This document shows positions 1-7,898 of a stretch of DNA of 64,000 bases, in pieces. The DNA comes from Ensifer oleiphilus (GTDB lineage Bacteria > Pseudomonadota > Alphaproteobacteria > Rhizobiales > Rhizobiaceae): contig NZ_JABWDU010000003.1 in assembly GCF_013371465.1 (NCBI RefSeq), positions 868,001 through 932,000 of the forward strand, given 5' to 3'. Position 1 is the first letter of the stretch. Each line of letters begins with the position of its first letter. A model generated the notes under the pieces. The model was not told the DNA's origin. It made no database searches and worked only from the letters and a program-made list of their open reading frames with translations. A program made the translations under genes and the position numbers.

Positions 1-742
1 AGATGCCACAGGCCGGCGCCTCCTTCAGTACCTCGCCGTTCTCGCCGACCGTCACGCGACGGTGACAGGTTTGCGTCCACTCCCAGACGTTGCCGTCGAG
101 ATCGGCGACGCCGAATTCGTTCTCGCCAAACGTACCTGATGCTTGCGGCATCGGGTTCTTCGACTTCTGCCGGGTGGATTCGCGCTCGTAGTCGGCAAGC
201 CACCGCAGCGCCGGATTGTCCTTGCTGCCGTCGATGCCGAGCGCATCGTCGGGAAACTTCCTGCCGGCGGCAAAGGCCCATTGCCGATCGGTCGGCAGCC
301 GCCAGACTTCGCCGGTCTTTTCGGTCAGCCAGGCGGCATAGTTGCTGGCGTCGGTGTAGTTGACTCCGGTCATCGGCGTATCGTTGCCAAGGCTTGCCGC
401 CGGCTCGCCTTTTTCGCAGGCGCCGGCTTCGACGCAGCGTTGATAGTCCGTACGACTAACCTGGTACTTCATGATCCTGAACGGTTTCGAGAGCGTCGCA
501 TCGACAAGCGGCGCGTCGACGGCAAAGCCATTCTTGATGAAGTGTCCCTCGGCCCGATACTCCATGCGGCGCGGCTCGATCGTCACCGTCACCGGCGCTT
601 CGACGCGTGTATCGACCGATGCGTCGAGATCATCCAACAGCCCGACCTTGGCCGAAAGCACCCCGCCGATGGCAAACAGCAGCAGGGCTGGAACGGCAAC
701 GGAAAACACCGAGACCGAATTCTTGTGACGTCTATCGCGCAT
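1..742 (-). CDS. nirV: NirV-like formylglycine-generating-enzyme family protein, 3' end cut by the window
   Basis: Read on the minus strand, this frame starts with a short basic segment (MRDRRHKN), a single hydrophobic helix (VFSVAVPALLLFAIGG) and a periplasmic domain. That domain has FGE/SUMF1 (sulfatase-modifying factor) hallmarks: KPFRIMKYQVSRTDYQRC, a TPMTGVNYTDASNYAAWL stretch, WRLPTDRQWAFAA and DLDGNVWEW. In denitrifiers this family next to nirK is called NirV; its exact role is unsettled, and it is assumed to act on or beside nitrite reductase. The ATG at 742 follows GGGGAAG; an in-frame ATG lies at 754. The gene runs off the left edge, so the C terminus is not seen. nirK lies just upstream on the same strand, with a strong hairpin between them. 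Confidence 0.85.
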   Translation of the reverse strand, partial: MRDRRHKNSVSVFSVAVPALLLFAIGGVLSAKVGLLDDLDASVDTRVEAPVTVTIEPRRMEYRAEGHFIKNGFAVDAPLVDATLSKPFRIMKYQVSRTDYQRCVEAGACEKGEPAASLGNDTPMTGVNYTDASNYAAWLTEKTGEVWRLPTDRQWAFAAGRKFPDDALGIDGSKDNPALRWLADYERESTRQKSKNPMPQASGTFGENEFGVADLDGNVWEWTQTCHRRVTVGENGEVLKEAPACGI

Positions 743-760
743 GATCTTCCCCATCTTATG

Positions 761-787
761 GCATGCGCCGGAGGATCCGGCGCATGC
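761..787. repeat. Perfect 12-bp stem hairpin in the nirK-nirV gap
   Basis: GCATGCGCCGGA (761-772) is followed by a 3-base GGA loop and its exact reverse complement (776-787). It sits in the 110-bp gap between the nirK stop and the nirV start, about 19 bases before the nirV ATG. It has no U-tract, so an mRNA-stabilising, processing or attenuating hairpin is more likely than a simple terminator. Confidence 0.8.
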
Positions 788-852
788 GCTTGCCGCTGGC
801 TGGTGTCGTCCCAAGGCATCTTCGGACGACACGGCCAATTATGGTGCCGCGA

Positions 853-1998
853 TTACATCGAAGCCGGCTTGACGACCGAGGTCATCAGATCGTCGTTCCA
901 CTCGCCGGTGACCTTGAAATGCCCGGCTGCACCGAGTTCAAACGCCTCGATCAGGTTGTGGTTGACGTAGGCGTAGATGCCCGGCTGGCGGAATGTGTAG
1001 AAGGCCGCTCCGGCGGTTCCGCCCGGAATGAACCAGGTTTCCTGGTCGAGCTCCGGCGGGTTGCGGAACTTGCCGGTCGCCCAGACGTAGTCGCCGTGTC
1101 CGCCGATCAGGTGTGGCCGCGTATCGCGGTTGGCCTGCGAATGGATGACGAGCACATGCTCGCCCACGGCCGCCGTCAGCGCCTTCTCGCCGGTGAGCGC
1201 TCCGACCGCGCCATTGAAGACGACGTGGGTCGGCGTCAGCGTGCGCATCGCCTTGACGGTGTCTTCGTAGGCTTCGCCGGGGGTTTCGTATTTCTTGTAG
1301 TTGCCGGCCTCGTCACGCGGGATGTAGAAGTCCTGCTCGCCCACATAGTAGACCTTGTCATAGGTCAGCGGCTGGCCCTTCTCGTCCTTCAGCCCGTCGC
1401 GCGGCAGCACCATGATGGCGCCGTTCATGCCCGAGGTGACGTGCCAGGGCACCATGCCTTCCGGCGCGCAATGGTAGACGAAGACGCCTTGCTTGGTCGC
1501 CTTGAAGCGCAGGGTCGTTTCCTCGCCGGGGTTGACCTGCGTCAGGCCGCCACCGCCCAGCGCACCCGTTGCTGCGTGAAAGTCGATGTTGTGCAGCAGC
1601 GTGTTGGTGGCGGGATTGATCAGCCTGAGTTCGACATAGTCGTTCTCGTGGACAACCATCAGCGGGCCGGGAACCGAGCCGTTGAAGGTCATGGCATGCA
1701 CCTCGGTGCCCTCGCCATCAATGACCAGCTTCTTTTCTTCGATGGTCATGGTGAACTCGACCACACGCGGGCCGGTCTTGGCGACCTGGTCGTGGGCGTG
1801 AACGAAGGGCGGCGCAACGAGGTCGACCTTGACCCGTTCCAGTGTCGCAATGTCGACCGGTGCCGCGCCCGTTGCCGCGGGAGCGGCGGCCGTGGCGGCC
1901 TGGGTCGAGGTCGCCGTCAGGATCGGCGTCAGCGCGCCGGCGAAGGCGGCGCCGGCCAGTATCGTCCGGCGGGTCATCTGCAGCTGTTCTGTCATCAT
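853..1998 (-). CDS. nirK: Copper-containing nitrite reductase
   Basis: Reduces nitrite to nitric oxide in the periplasm. The 381-aa protein begins with a Tat-like signal ([14 protein letters not shown]), then two cupredoxin domains. Visible ligands: type 1 copper His136, Cys177, His186 and Met191 ([18 protein letters not shown]); type 2 copper His141 and His176 with the distal His in YAYVNHNL; catalytic Asp139 (HNIDFHA) and the His of PHLIGGHGD. Length fits the family. Two ATGs are adjacent (1998 and 1995); the AAGGAG just upstream suits either. It is probably co-transcribed with nirV downstream, and divergent from nnrS with an NnrR-type site in the shared gap. Confidence 0.97.
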   Translation of the reverse strand: MMTEQLQMTRRTILAGAAFAGALTPILTATSTQAATAAAPAATGAAPVDIATLERVKVDLVAPPFVHAHDQVAKTGPRVVEFTMTIEEKKLVIDGEGTEVHAMTFNGSVPGPLMVVHENDYVELRLINPATNTLLHNIDFHAATGALGGGGLTQVNPGEETTLRFKATKQGVFVYHCAPEGMVPWHVTSGMNGAIMVLPRDGLKDEKGQPLTYDKVYYVGEQDFYIPRDEAGNYKKYETPGEAYEDTVKAMRTLTPTHVVFNGAVGALTGEKALTAAVGEHVLVIHSQANRDTRPHLIGGHGDYVWATGKFRNPPELDQETWFIPGGTAGAAFYTFRQPGIYAYVNHNLIEAFELGAAGHFKVTGEWNDDLMTSVVKPASM

Positions 1999-2245
1999 TG
2001 CTCTCCTTGGGCATGACCGCGCGACCGGAGTGGTCGTCCGAAAATCATGCCGATATTCAGCGTGTTAAGGCGGCCTCTGCCGTCCCCGGCGGGCTCGCCT
2101 CAGGTTTTGACCACCGGTTTTTCAGCAGTCATGTCTCAAGTAGAACCGGGAGCGGATAGCGTCTTTGTCATGGAACAAATCGGCCGAGGAAGGAGACGTT
2201 TTTCTGCAAATCGTCGCGCGGGACCGCGTTGGCTGAGCTCTATAA

Positions 2246-2259
2246 TTGCGTTTTCGCAA
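2246..2259. promoter_or_regulatory. NnrR/FNR-type dyad in the nirK-nnrS divergent promoter
   Basis: TTGCG-TTTT-CGCAA is a perfect inverted repeat. It matches the TTGCG-N4-CGCAA form known for the NO-responsive Crp/Fnr regulator NnrR in alpha-proteobacteria. It lies in the 333-bp gap between nirK (start 1998) and nnrS (start 2332), 73 bp before nnrS. I saw no second comparable dyad and no gene in the rest of this gap. Confidence 0.8.
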
Positions 2260-2331
2260 AGAGGCCTTGGCAAGCCCCGGATACATCGATCCCATCCACC
2301 CGTCCGCTTGAAGAAAGAACAGGATCGAACA

Positions 2332-3555
2332 ATGTTTAGTCTCCTCAGCAAACCAAGACCCAGCGGAGGAATCCCGCGCGGGATCGCCACCACTGGTCCC
2401 GTTCTCTTTTCCTATGGCTTTAGACCATTTTTTCTCGGTGCCAGCCTTTGGGCGATCTTCGCCATGGTCGCATGGATCGCCGCCCTGATCACGGGCGTCG
2501 ACATTGCCGGCGCCTACGGGTCTATTCATTGGCACGCGCACGAGATGCTGTTCGGCTTCTCGTCCGCCGTTCTCGCCGGCTTCCTTCTGACCGCGGTTCC
2601 GAACTGGACCGGCCGGCTGCCCGTTTCCGGGTGGCCGCTCGCCTACCTCTTCGGTCTATGGCTTGTCGGGAGATTGGCGCTGCTGGCAACGGATGTCACC
2701 GGAGTGATACCAGCGGCCCTCATCGAAGCGCTATTCATGCCGGCATTGCTCGCGATCTGCGCGCGGGAAATCATCGTCGGCCGGAAGTGGAAGGATCTGA
2801 AGGTTGTCGGCGGACTGGTTCTGCTTTCAGCCGCCAATCTCTGGTTCCACATGTCCGTCATCCGTGAGCTGGACGTCGATGCGGCGGCACGGCTGGCGAT
2901 CGGCGCCTATGTCATGCTGATCATGATCGTCGGCGGAAGAATTCTGCCGAGTTTTACCCGCAACTGGCTGAACAAATTTGGCCGTACCGATTTTCCGGTT
3001 CCCTATAACCGCTTCGACACTGCGAGCATCCTCGTCGGTGTCGCGGCTCTCGCCTCATGGACCTACGCGCCCCTGCATATCGTCACTGCGGCCGTCGCAG
3101 CCATAGCCTCGTTAATGCAGGCGGCCCGGCTTGTCCGCTGGCGCGGCTGGACCACCTGGCCGGACAAGATCGTGTTCGTCCTGCACGCTGCCTATGCCTT
3201 CGTCCCGCTCGGCTTTGCAGCGGTTGCCGCCGGTGCAATTGAGATCCTCGACCCGTACTCAGCCATGCACGTGATGACTGTCGGTGTCATGGCCTCGATG
3301 ATGCTGGCCGTCATGACACGCGCAAGCCGCGGACACACGGGACGGCCCTTGGCTGCCTCGTACCTCAGCTGCGCCGCCTACGTCGCCATCATCGGCGCGG
3401 CGCTGGCGCGGCCTTTCGCCGAAATGCTGCCGACGCATTATCATCACCTGATCGCATTATCAGGGGCGCTCTGGATCACAGCCTTCGCGCTGTTCTGCAT
3501 CGAATACGGGCCGATGCTGGTTCGCGATCGCCGCTCGCCACGTGGGGCCGCCTAG
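2332..3555 (+). CDS. nnrS: NnrS family haem/copper membrane protein
   Basis: A 407-aa polytopic inner-membrane protein of about 12 hydrophobic segments. NnrS hallmarks are visible: SYGFRPFFLGA near residue 24, IHWHAHEMLFGF, GFLLTAVPNWTG, GGRILPSFTRNW and MHVMTVGVMASMMLAVMTRASRGHTG. NnrS proteins are linked to protection from nitrosative stress during denitrification; the conserved His residues are thought to bind haem and copper. The ATG at 2332 is chosen because the protein then starts at the family's normal N terminus; the longer open frame upstream overlaps the regulatory gap and looks non-coding. Confidence 0.93.
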   Translation: MFSLLSKPRPSGGIPRGIATTGPVLFSYGFRPFFLGASLWAIFAMVAWIAALITGVDIAGAYGSIHWHAHEMLFGFSSAVLAGFLLTAVPNWTGRLPVSGWPLAYLFGLWLVGRLALLATDVTGVIPAALIEALFMPALLAICAREIIVGRKWKDLKVVGGLVLLSAANLWFHMSVIRELDVDAAARLAIGAYVMLIMIVGGRILPSFTRNWLNKFGRTDFPVPYNRFDTASILVGVAALASWTYAPLHIVTAAVAAIASLMQAARLVRWRGWTTWPDKIVFVLHAAYAFVPLGFAAVAAGAIEILDPYSAMHVMTVGVMASMMLAVMTRASRGHTGRPLAASYLSCAAYVAIIGAALARPFAEMLPTHYHHLIALSGALWITAFALFCIEYGPMLVRDRRSPRGAA

Positions 3556-3587
3556 CGACTGCGGGAAACTCACCCTGCACAAATGAA

Positions 3588-3619
3588 AAGGAGGTTGACG
3601 CAGATGCGGCAACCTCCTT
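3588..3619 (-). terminator. Hairpin terminator between nnrS and the DUF59 gene
   Basis: A 10-bp stem (AAGGAGGTTG / CAACCTCCTT) with a 12-base loop. On the minus strand it is followed by TTTTCATTT, so it would end the minus-strand DUF2249/DUF59 operon. It also lies just after the nnrS stop codon. Confidence 0.7.
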
Positions 3620-3633
3620 GAGACGTTTTCCGG

Positions 3634-3942
3634 TTACTGCGCGATCGAGGTCTCGAGCATCATCTCCGGGGTCCATGGCGGTTCGTAGGTGAGCCGCACT
3701 TCGGCGTACTCGACGCCCGGCACATACCAGACGCAGTTCTGCACCGCCTCCTTGAGAAAGGCGGTCGCCGGGCAGCCCTTGATCGTCGTCGTCATCGTCA
3801 CCCGGGCAAGGCCACCCTCCTGCACGGCGATATCGTAGATCAGACCGAGATCGACGACATTGGACCCCATCTCCGGATCGACGATCGTGCGCAGGCTATC
3901 GCGGATCCTGTCGACCAGCTCTTCGCTTTCAGTCTTCTGCAT
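3634..3942 (-). CDS. DUF59/MIP18-family iron-sulfur assembly-like protein
   Basis: A 102-aa cytoplasmic protein with the DUF59 pattern: LRTIVDPEMGSNVVDLGLIYDI, then TTTIKGCPATAFL with the conserved Cys, and VRLTYEPPWTPEMM. Relatives (SufT, PaaD, MIP18) help deliver Fe-S clusters to target proteins. It is the last gene of a four-gene minus operon; its start overlaps the preceding DUF2249 gene by 14 bases. Its place beside hemN and nor genes suggests Fe-S or metal maintenance under NO, which is inference. Confidence 0.88.
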   Translation of the reverse strand: MQKTESEELVDRIRDSLRTIVDPEMGSNVVDLGLIYDIAVQEGGLARVTMTTTIKGCPATAFLKEAVQNCVWYVPGVEYAEVRLTYEPPWTPEMMLETSIAQ

Positions 3943-4465
3943 TGTCGTGCCCCTTGCGGCCGCCGACGCGGATCAGGATGCGGTAGGTCTCGCCGGCTGC
4001 GTCGAAGTTGCCGGCCCATTTGTGGCCGCGCTTGGCAAGCTCCGGGTAGAGAAACAGTGGTTCGCGCGCCAGCAGTGCGAAAAGCACCTCGCCCGCCAGC
4101 ATCTTTTCCACGACGGCGAGGATACGGACCATCGGTTCGGGCGGATCGAGGTCCGTCAGGTCGAGTTGGCGCGCGGGATCCGGCCAGGTATCGAGATCCG
4201 TATCGCCGGCCGAAACCCTGATCTCATCCACCTGTTCCTCCGGCGTGAACAGGACTTCCCAATCGCCATTCCCGAGAGGCTGATCCAAGTAGGCAAAGCC
4301 GCGGCCGGCCATGACACTGAAGAGCGGCACCGGCCTAAACGTCGCGATCAATTTCAGCGGCTGGCCGGGTGCGAGACCGTCGACGGCGTTCATGATGGCC
4401 TGGAACGGATCGCTGCCGCTCTTCAGAAGCGGCCTGACGTCGAGCTCGTAGGGGTCTTTGGTCAT
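3929..4465 (-). CDS. DUF2249 domain protein
   Basis: A 178-aa soluble protein with a DUF2249-like fold in its first ~75 residues (ELDVRPLLKSGSDPF, LKLIATFRPVPLFSVMAGRGF) and a second partial domain (LDLTDLDPPEPMVRILAVV, LFLYPELAKRGHKW). No catalytic residues are recognised. DUF2249 proteins are often found beside denitrification and anaerobic respiration genes, and their biochemical role is unknown. Its ATG overlaps the stop of the upstream membrane-protein gene as ATGA, which points to translational coupling. Confidence 0.85.
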   Translation of the reverse strand: MTKDPYELDVRPLLKSGSDPFQAIMNAVDGLAPGQPLKLIATFRPVPLFSVMAGRGFAYLDQPLGNGDWEVLFTPEEQVDEIRVSAGDTDLDTWPDPARQLDLTDLDPPEPMVRILAVVEKMLAGEVLFALLAREPLFLYPELAKRGHKWAGNFDAAGETYRILIRVGGRKGHDNAED

Positions 4466-5826
4466 GGTTGTCTCCGTGACTGAAACGATGGGAAGAAAAG
4501 ATGCGGACCGGTGGGCCCGCCGGGAAGTCGAAGATTGCTCGGGACGTTGCTGAGCCGCCGTGTTGCCACGAACTCGAAGACCAGCGCATTGACCGCAATC
4601 AATTGGCCAAGACTGCTGGCTCGAAACAGCCATGCGTTGTCGAGATAGAGAGCGACCGAGGCAACGGCCACGGTGAGATAGAAGAGCCGGAACCAGAACG
4701 CTGCACGCGTCTCGACGACCAGATCCTGAACCCGCGGCGTCGGCATGCGTCCGAGCAGAGGGCCGTAACATTCGAGCCAGGTGATGAAAGGCACGATCTT
4801 GTAGAGCTGCGCCAGTCCCATGCCGGTCAACCAGCCGAAGGTGATTAGATAGACGAGCGGCCCCACGCCTTTGTCGATCTGGCCGCTGATGAGCGAAGCC
4901 ACGAAGATGACGGTGGCGACAATCAGTGCGGCGAACGCGCCGATGCCGGCGCGGCTGTTGAGCTCGATCAGCCTCCGTTTGCGCCCGCGGTAGATCCTGA
5001 CGATGTCGGCCAAGTAAATTCCGATCGCGAGCACGCTGGCGAGCGCGGCAACGACGAGCAATGTTGTCCGCCCGGCAAAGCCGGCAAGGATCATCGGCAC
5101 GATGCAGACCATCATGCCGAGGGCTGCAGCGCCCAGTATCCAGACGGTCCTGCTGCTGCGTCGTTCCCGGTCGGGGGACAACATGAACATGGTCAGGAGC
5201 CGGTAGCTGACCCCCATGGTGGTAAAGCTCAACCAACCACCCAGCCCCAGCGCGGCATGAAGCGAAACACCTTCGAGCGTCAGATCGATCGCGCCCGGCG
5301 CGTCGGCAAGTCCTGAAAGGACGAATGCGTAGGTGCCACCAAGCAAACAAGCGATGACAAGCGATCCGAGGCCTGCAGCGACGAACCGCGCCGGCAACGG
5401 CAGCGGACGCGCATGCCACAGCGTTGCGGCAAAGACGATGACGAGCAGAGCCAAACCGGCAATCGTCACCGTCGCACCCGCTGGGAGCAGGAGCGGTGAA
5501 AGGCCCTCGGTGCCTGCGAGGCTGGCAAAGCCTAGGACCAGGCTGGTTATGCCGACAACCAGCAGCACCAAAGCTGGAAAACCCAGATGCGGAAACGAAA
5601 GCGGCCGACCAACGAGAACAGGCACGAATTGCAACAGGGCTCCCGCCATCAGCAGGCTGAGCCAGCCAAGTGTAATGGTATGAACGAGTGCCAGGGTTTC
5701 AGGAGCGTCGATGGAAGAAGCCGGATATCCGAAGCCGAGAACCATCATCATCTCGCCGATAGCGAGAAAAATCAGCGCCGCCGCGAAATAGGACATCGTC
5801 CAGCGGGAAAGCGTGGCTCCGAACAT
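4462..5826 (-). CDS. Polytopic membrane protein of the DUF2249 denitrification operon
   Basis: A 454-aa, very hydrophobic protein with about 12 predicted membrane helices. Histidines lie in membrane-like contexts: TLALVHTITLGWLSLLMAG, VSLHAALGLGGWLSFTTMG and LAQLYKIVPFITWLECYG. The layout recalls haem-copper oxidase subunit I and NnrS-like proteins, but I see no full set of oxidase ligands and cannot assign a reaction. It sits between two DUF2249 genes, overlapping the downstream one by 4 bases. A role in NO handling or electron transfer is inferred from context only. The start is taken at the first ATG; ATG 5796 is an alternative. Confidence 0.8.
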   Translation of the reverse strand: MFGATLSRWTMSYFAAALIFLAIGEMMMVLGFGYPASSIDAPETLALVHTITLGWLSLLMAGALLQFVPVLVGRPLSFPHLGFPALVLLVVGITSLVLGFASLAGTEGLSPLLLPAGATVTIAGLALLVIVFAATLWHARPLPLPARFVAAGLGSLVIACLLGGTYAFVLSGLADAPGAIDLTLEGVSLHAALGLGGWLSFTTMGVSYRLLTMFMLSPDRERRSSRTVWILGAAALGMMVCIVPMILAGFAGRTTLLVVAALASVLAIGIYLADIVRIYRGRKRRLIELNSRAGIGAFAALIVATVIFVASLISGQIDKGVGPLVYLITFGWLTGMGLAQLYKIVPFITWLECYGPLLGRMPTPRVQDLVVETRAAFWFRLFYLTVAVASVALYLDNAWLFRASSLGQLIAVNALVFEFVATRRLSNVPSNLRLPGGPTGPHLFFPSFQSRRQP

Positions 5827-5961
5827 CTTGGTTCATCCCGAACGGTTAGCATTCCCAGAAAAAGTGAGGAGCGGTTTTCCACCGGGAAATGCGTATTGAC
5901 AACGAAATTGCGCGTCTGCGGCCCCGCCCAAACCGCAAACGCTTTGGCTGTGGGCGCCCTT

Positions 5962-6252
5962 TCAGTGGCCGCTGCTGCTACCGCAGCAGCAATCGCAGCC
6001 GGAAGCCTGTTGCCGGCCGATCTGCACCCGCCAGACGTCGGGCCCGTTTTCAAGGTACTCCCAGGTGAATTCGCCGGGATAACGGCTTTCCAGCTGGTAA
6101 TGCAGCGGGCGGGGATCATGGTCGTTGACGATGATGAAGGAGCCACCTTCGGCCAGGGCGTTGAGCATGCCGAAGATCTTCGGGTGGCGCTCGACGGGCG
6201 GAATGGTGCGCACGTCGATAAAGGGCTTGGTTGCTGTTTCTGCGGTTGTCAT
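5962..6252 (-). CDS. DUF2249 domain protein with Cys-rich tail
   Basis: A 96-aa protein opening with TKPFIDVRTIPPVERHPKIF and holding the DUF2249 core (SFIIVNDHDPRPLHYQLESR, FTWEYLENGPDVWRVQIGR). It ends in a CDCCCGSSSGH tail: four cysteines in five residues, a plausible metal or cluster site. ATG 6252 is preferred over the in-frame ATG 6297, because the extra 15 residues are very basic and unlike the family. It is the promoter-proximal gene of the operon, with dyads at 6353 and 6401 in the gap shared with hemN. Confidence 0.85.
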   Translation of the reverse strand: MTTAETATKPFIDVRTIPPVERHPKIFGMLNALAEGGSFIIVNDHDPRPLHYQLESRYPGEFTWEYLENGPDVWRVQIGRQQASGCDCCCGSSSGH

Positions 6253-6352
6253 CTCAGTCCGTTCAGGGCGCCGTTGTTGCCTCAGCTTCCGGGACACGCC
6301 GACGCAAACGGCCCGGATTTACAAAGCCTAGTGCCGCGGACAACGCGACATT

Positions 6353-6366
6353 TTGTCGAAGCGCAA
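6353..6366. promoter_or_regulatory. FNR/NnrR-like dyad, DUF2249-hemN gap
   Basis: TTGTC-GAAG-CGCAA, an imperfect Crp/Fnr-type dyad about 100 bp upstream of the DUF2249 gene (start 6252). Confidence 0.55.
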
Positions 6367-6400
6367 ACAAATCCCGCTTTGCGGCCTATTGCCCGCGTAC

Positions 6401-6414
6401 TTGGCTTTTCGCAA
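6401..6414. promoter_or_regulatory. NnrR-like dyad upstream of hemN
   Basis: TTGGC-TTTT-CGCAA lies 61 bp upstream of the hemN ATG and has one perfect CGCAA half-site. Two sites in a 178-bp divergent gap fit separate control of hemN and the DUF2249 operon. Confidence 0.6.
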
Positions 6415-6475
6415 AGAACTGGCGTGGCCGCCGGCCTAGAACGGATCGATCGTTTCGACATCGATAGGAACCGCC

Positions 6476-7828
6476 ATGCAATCCACCGCCCTCCTGAAAT
6501 ACGCCGAGATGCGCTTGCCGCGTTACACCAGCTATCCGACTGCGCCCCGGTTTTCCGCGGACATCGGTCGCGACACCTACGCCGATTGGCTTGGCGCCAT
6601 CCCGACGGACAGGGATGTCTCTCTCTATCTGCACATCCCCTTCTGTCGGTCGATGTGCTGGTACTGCGGTTGTCACACCACGATTACCCGGCAGGACGAG
6701 CCGATCCTCGACTACCTCAATGTCCTGAGGCAGGAGATCGGCATGGTCGCGGATCGTGCATTCGGTCCGCTGCCGATCGGCGAGGTCCATTTCGGCGGCG
6801 GGACGCCGACGATCATCGAACCGGAAGAATTCCTTTCCCTGATGGTCCTCCTGCGTGCGCGCTACCGCTTCGGTCCGCAGACGGGCGTGGCCGTGGAAAT
6901 CGACCCTCGTCGCCTGACAGTCGCCATGGCGCAGGCGCTGGGTGAAGGCGGCGTCAGCCGCGCCAGCCTCGGCGTCCAGAGCTTCGACCCGGTCGTGCAG
7001 AAGGCCATCAACCGGATCCAGAGCGAGCAGCAGACGGCCGACGCGGTGGCGCATCTTCGCAAGGCCGGTGTGGCAGGCATCAATTTCGACCTGATCTATG
7101 GATTGCCGCACCAGACGGTTCGCTCCTGCGTCGAGACTGTCCAGGCGGCAGTGGCGCTGCGGCCGGAACGCTTTGCCGTCTTCGGCTACGCGCATGTGCC
7201 GTCGTTCAAGAAACATCAGCGCATGATCGACGAGACTGTGCTGCCCGACGCTTCGGCGCGCACCGATCAGGCGCTCGCCATCAGCGAAGCGCTTTGCCAA
7301 GCGGGTTATCGCCAGATCGGGCTCGACCACTTCGCCCTGCCGAACGACGATCTGGTGCTCGCACAATCCTCCGGCATGCTTCGGCGGAACTTTCAGGGTT
7401 ACACCACGGACAATTGCGAAACGCTGATTGGCTTCGGTGCCTCTGCGATCGGTCGCTCGCGAGACGGCTATGTACAGAACGAGGTCCCCCCAGGCCTTTA
7501 TGCAAGCCACATCGCGTCCGGCCGGCTGGCAACCACGAAGGGTTACCGCCTGACTGGGGAGGATCGTCTGCGTGCCGAAATCATCGAGCGGCTGATGTGC
7601 GACTTCACGGTCGACATCAAGGCAATCGCCACGGCACACGGGCGGGATCCGGATTTCCTTCTCGGCGGCAATGTGCGGCTGGCGACGATGGCCAGCGACA
7701 GCGTCCTCGATATCGCCGATGGCGTCTTGACGGTCCGGCAGGATCATCGCTTCGTGATCCGCGCCGTCGCCGCGGCATTCGATGCATATATAGACGACGG
7801 ACAGCGCACGCACAGCAAAGCGGCCTGA
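6476..7828 (+). CDS. hemN: Oxygen-independent coproporphyrinogen III oxidase
   Basis: A radical-SAM enzyme that converts coproporphyrinogen III to protoporphyrinogen IX without O2, giving haem for the anaerobic respiratory complexes. The 450-aa length is normal for HemN. The radical-SAM cluster motif is Cys57-x3-Cys61-x2-Cys64, followed by the extra Cys66 typical of HemN (FCRSMCWYCGC). VHFGGGTPT and INFDLIYGLPHQT are also family signatures. ATG 6476 has TAGGAA upstream. NnrR-like sites in the upstream gap support anaerobic/NO induction. Confidence 0.96.
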   Translation: MQSTALLKYAEMRLPRYTSYPTAPRFSADIGRDTYADWLGAIPTDRDVSLYLHIPFCRSMCWYCGCHTTITRQDEPILDYLNVLRQEIGMVADRAFGPLPIGEVHFGGGTPTIIEPEEFLSLMVLLRARYRFGPQTGVAVEIDPRRLTVAMAQALGEGGVSRASLGVQSFDPVVQKAINRIQSEQQTADAVAHLRKAGVAGINFDLIYGLPHQTVRSCVETVQAAVALRPERFAVFGYAHVPSFKKHQRMIDETVLPDASARTDQALAISEALCQAGYRQIGLDHFALPNDDLVLAQSSGMLRRNFQGYTTDNCETLIGFGASAIGRSRDGYVQNEVPPGLYASHIASGRLATTKGYRLTGEDRLRAEIIERLMCDFTVDIKAIATAHGRDPDFLLGGNVRLATMASDSVLDIADGVLTVRQDHRFVIRAVAAAFDAYIDDGQRTHSKAA

Positions 7829-7850
7829 ACCGCTGCCAACACCCAACACG

Positions 7851-7878
7851 AAAAGGCCCGGTCGCGACCGGGCCTTTT
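7851..7878. terminator. Bidirectional terminator between hemN and norD
   Basis: A 28-base perfect palindrome with a GGCCCGGTCGCGACCGGGCC core, flanked by A4 and T4. It lies between the convergent stops of hemN (7828) and norD (7899) and can serve both strands. Confidence 0.9.
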
Positions 7879-7898
7879 CCATGTTTCAAATCAACCTT

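Noticed and set aside
763-2016. 417-aa plus-strand open frame across nirK
   Set aside because: It mirrors nirK on the other strand; the minus frame has copper ligands and a Tat signal, while this one has only Arg/Gly/Val-rich sequence without a domain.
6386-7882. 498-aa minus-strand frame across hemN
   Set aside because: Antisense to a clear radical-SAM gene; high GC keeps the reverse frame open by chance.
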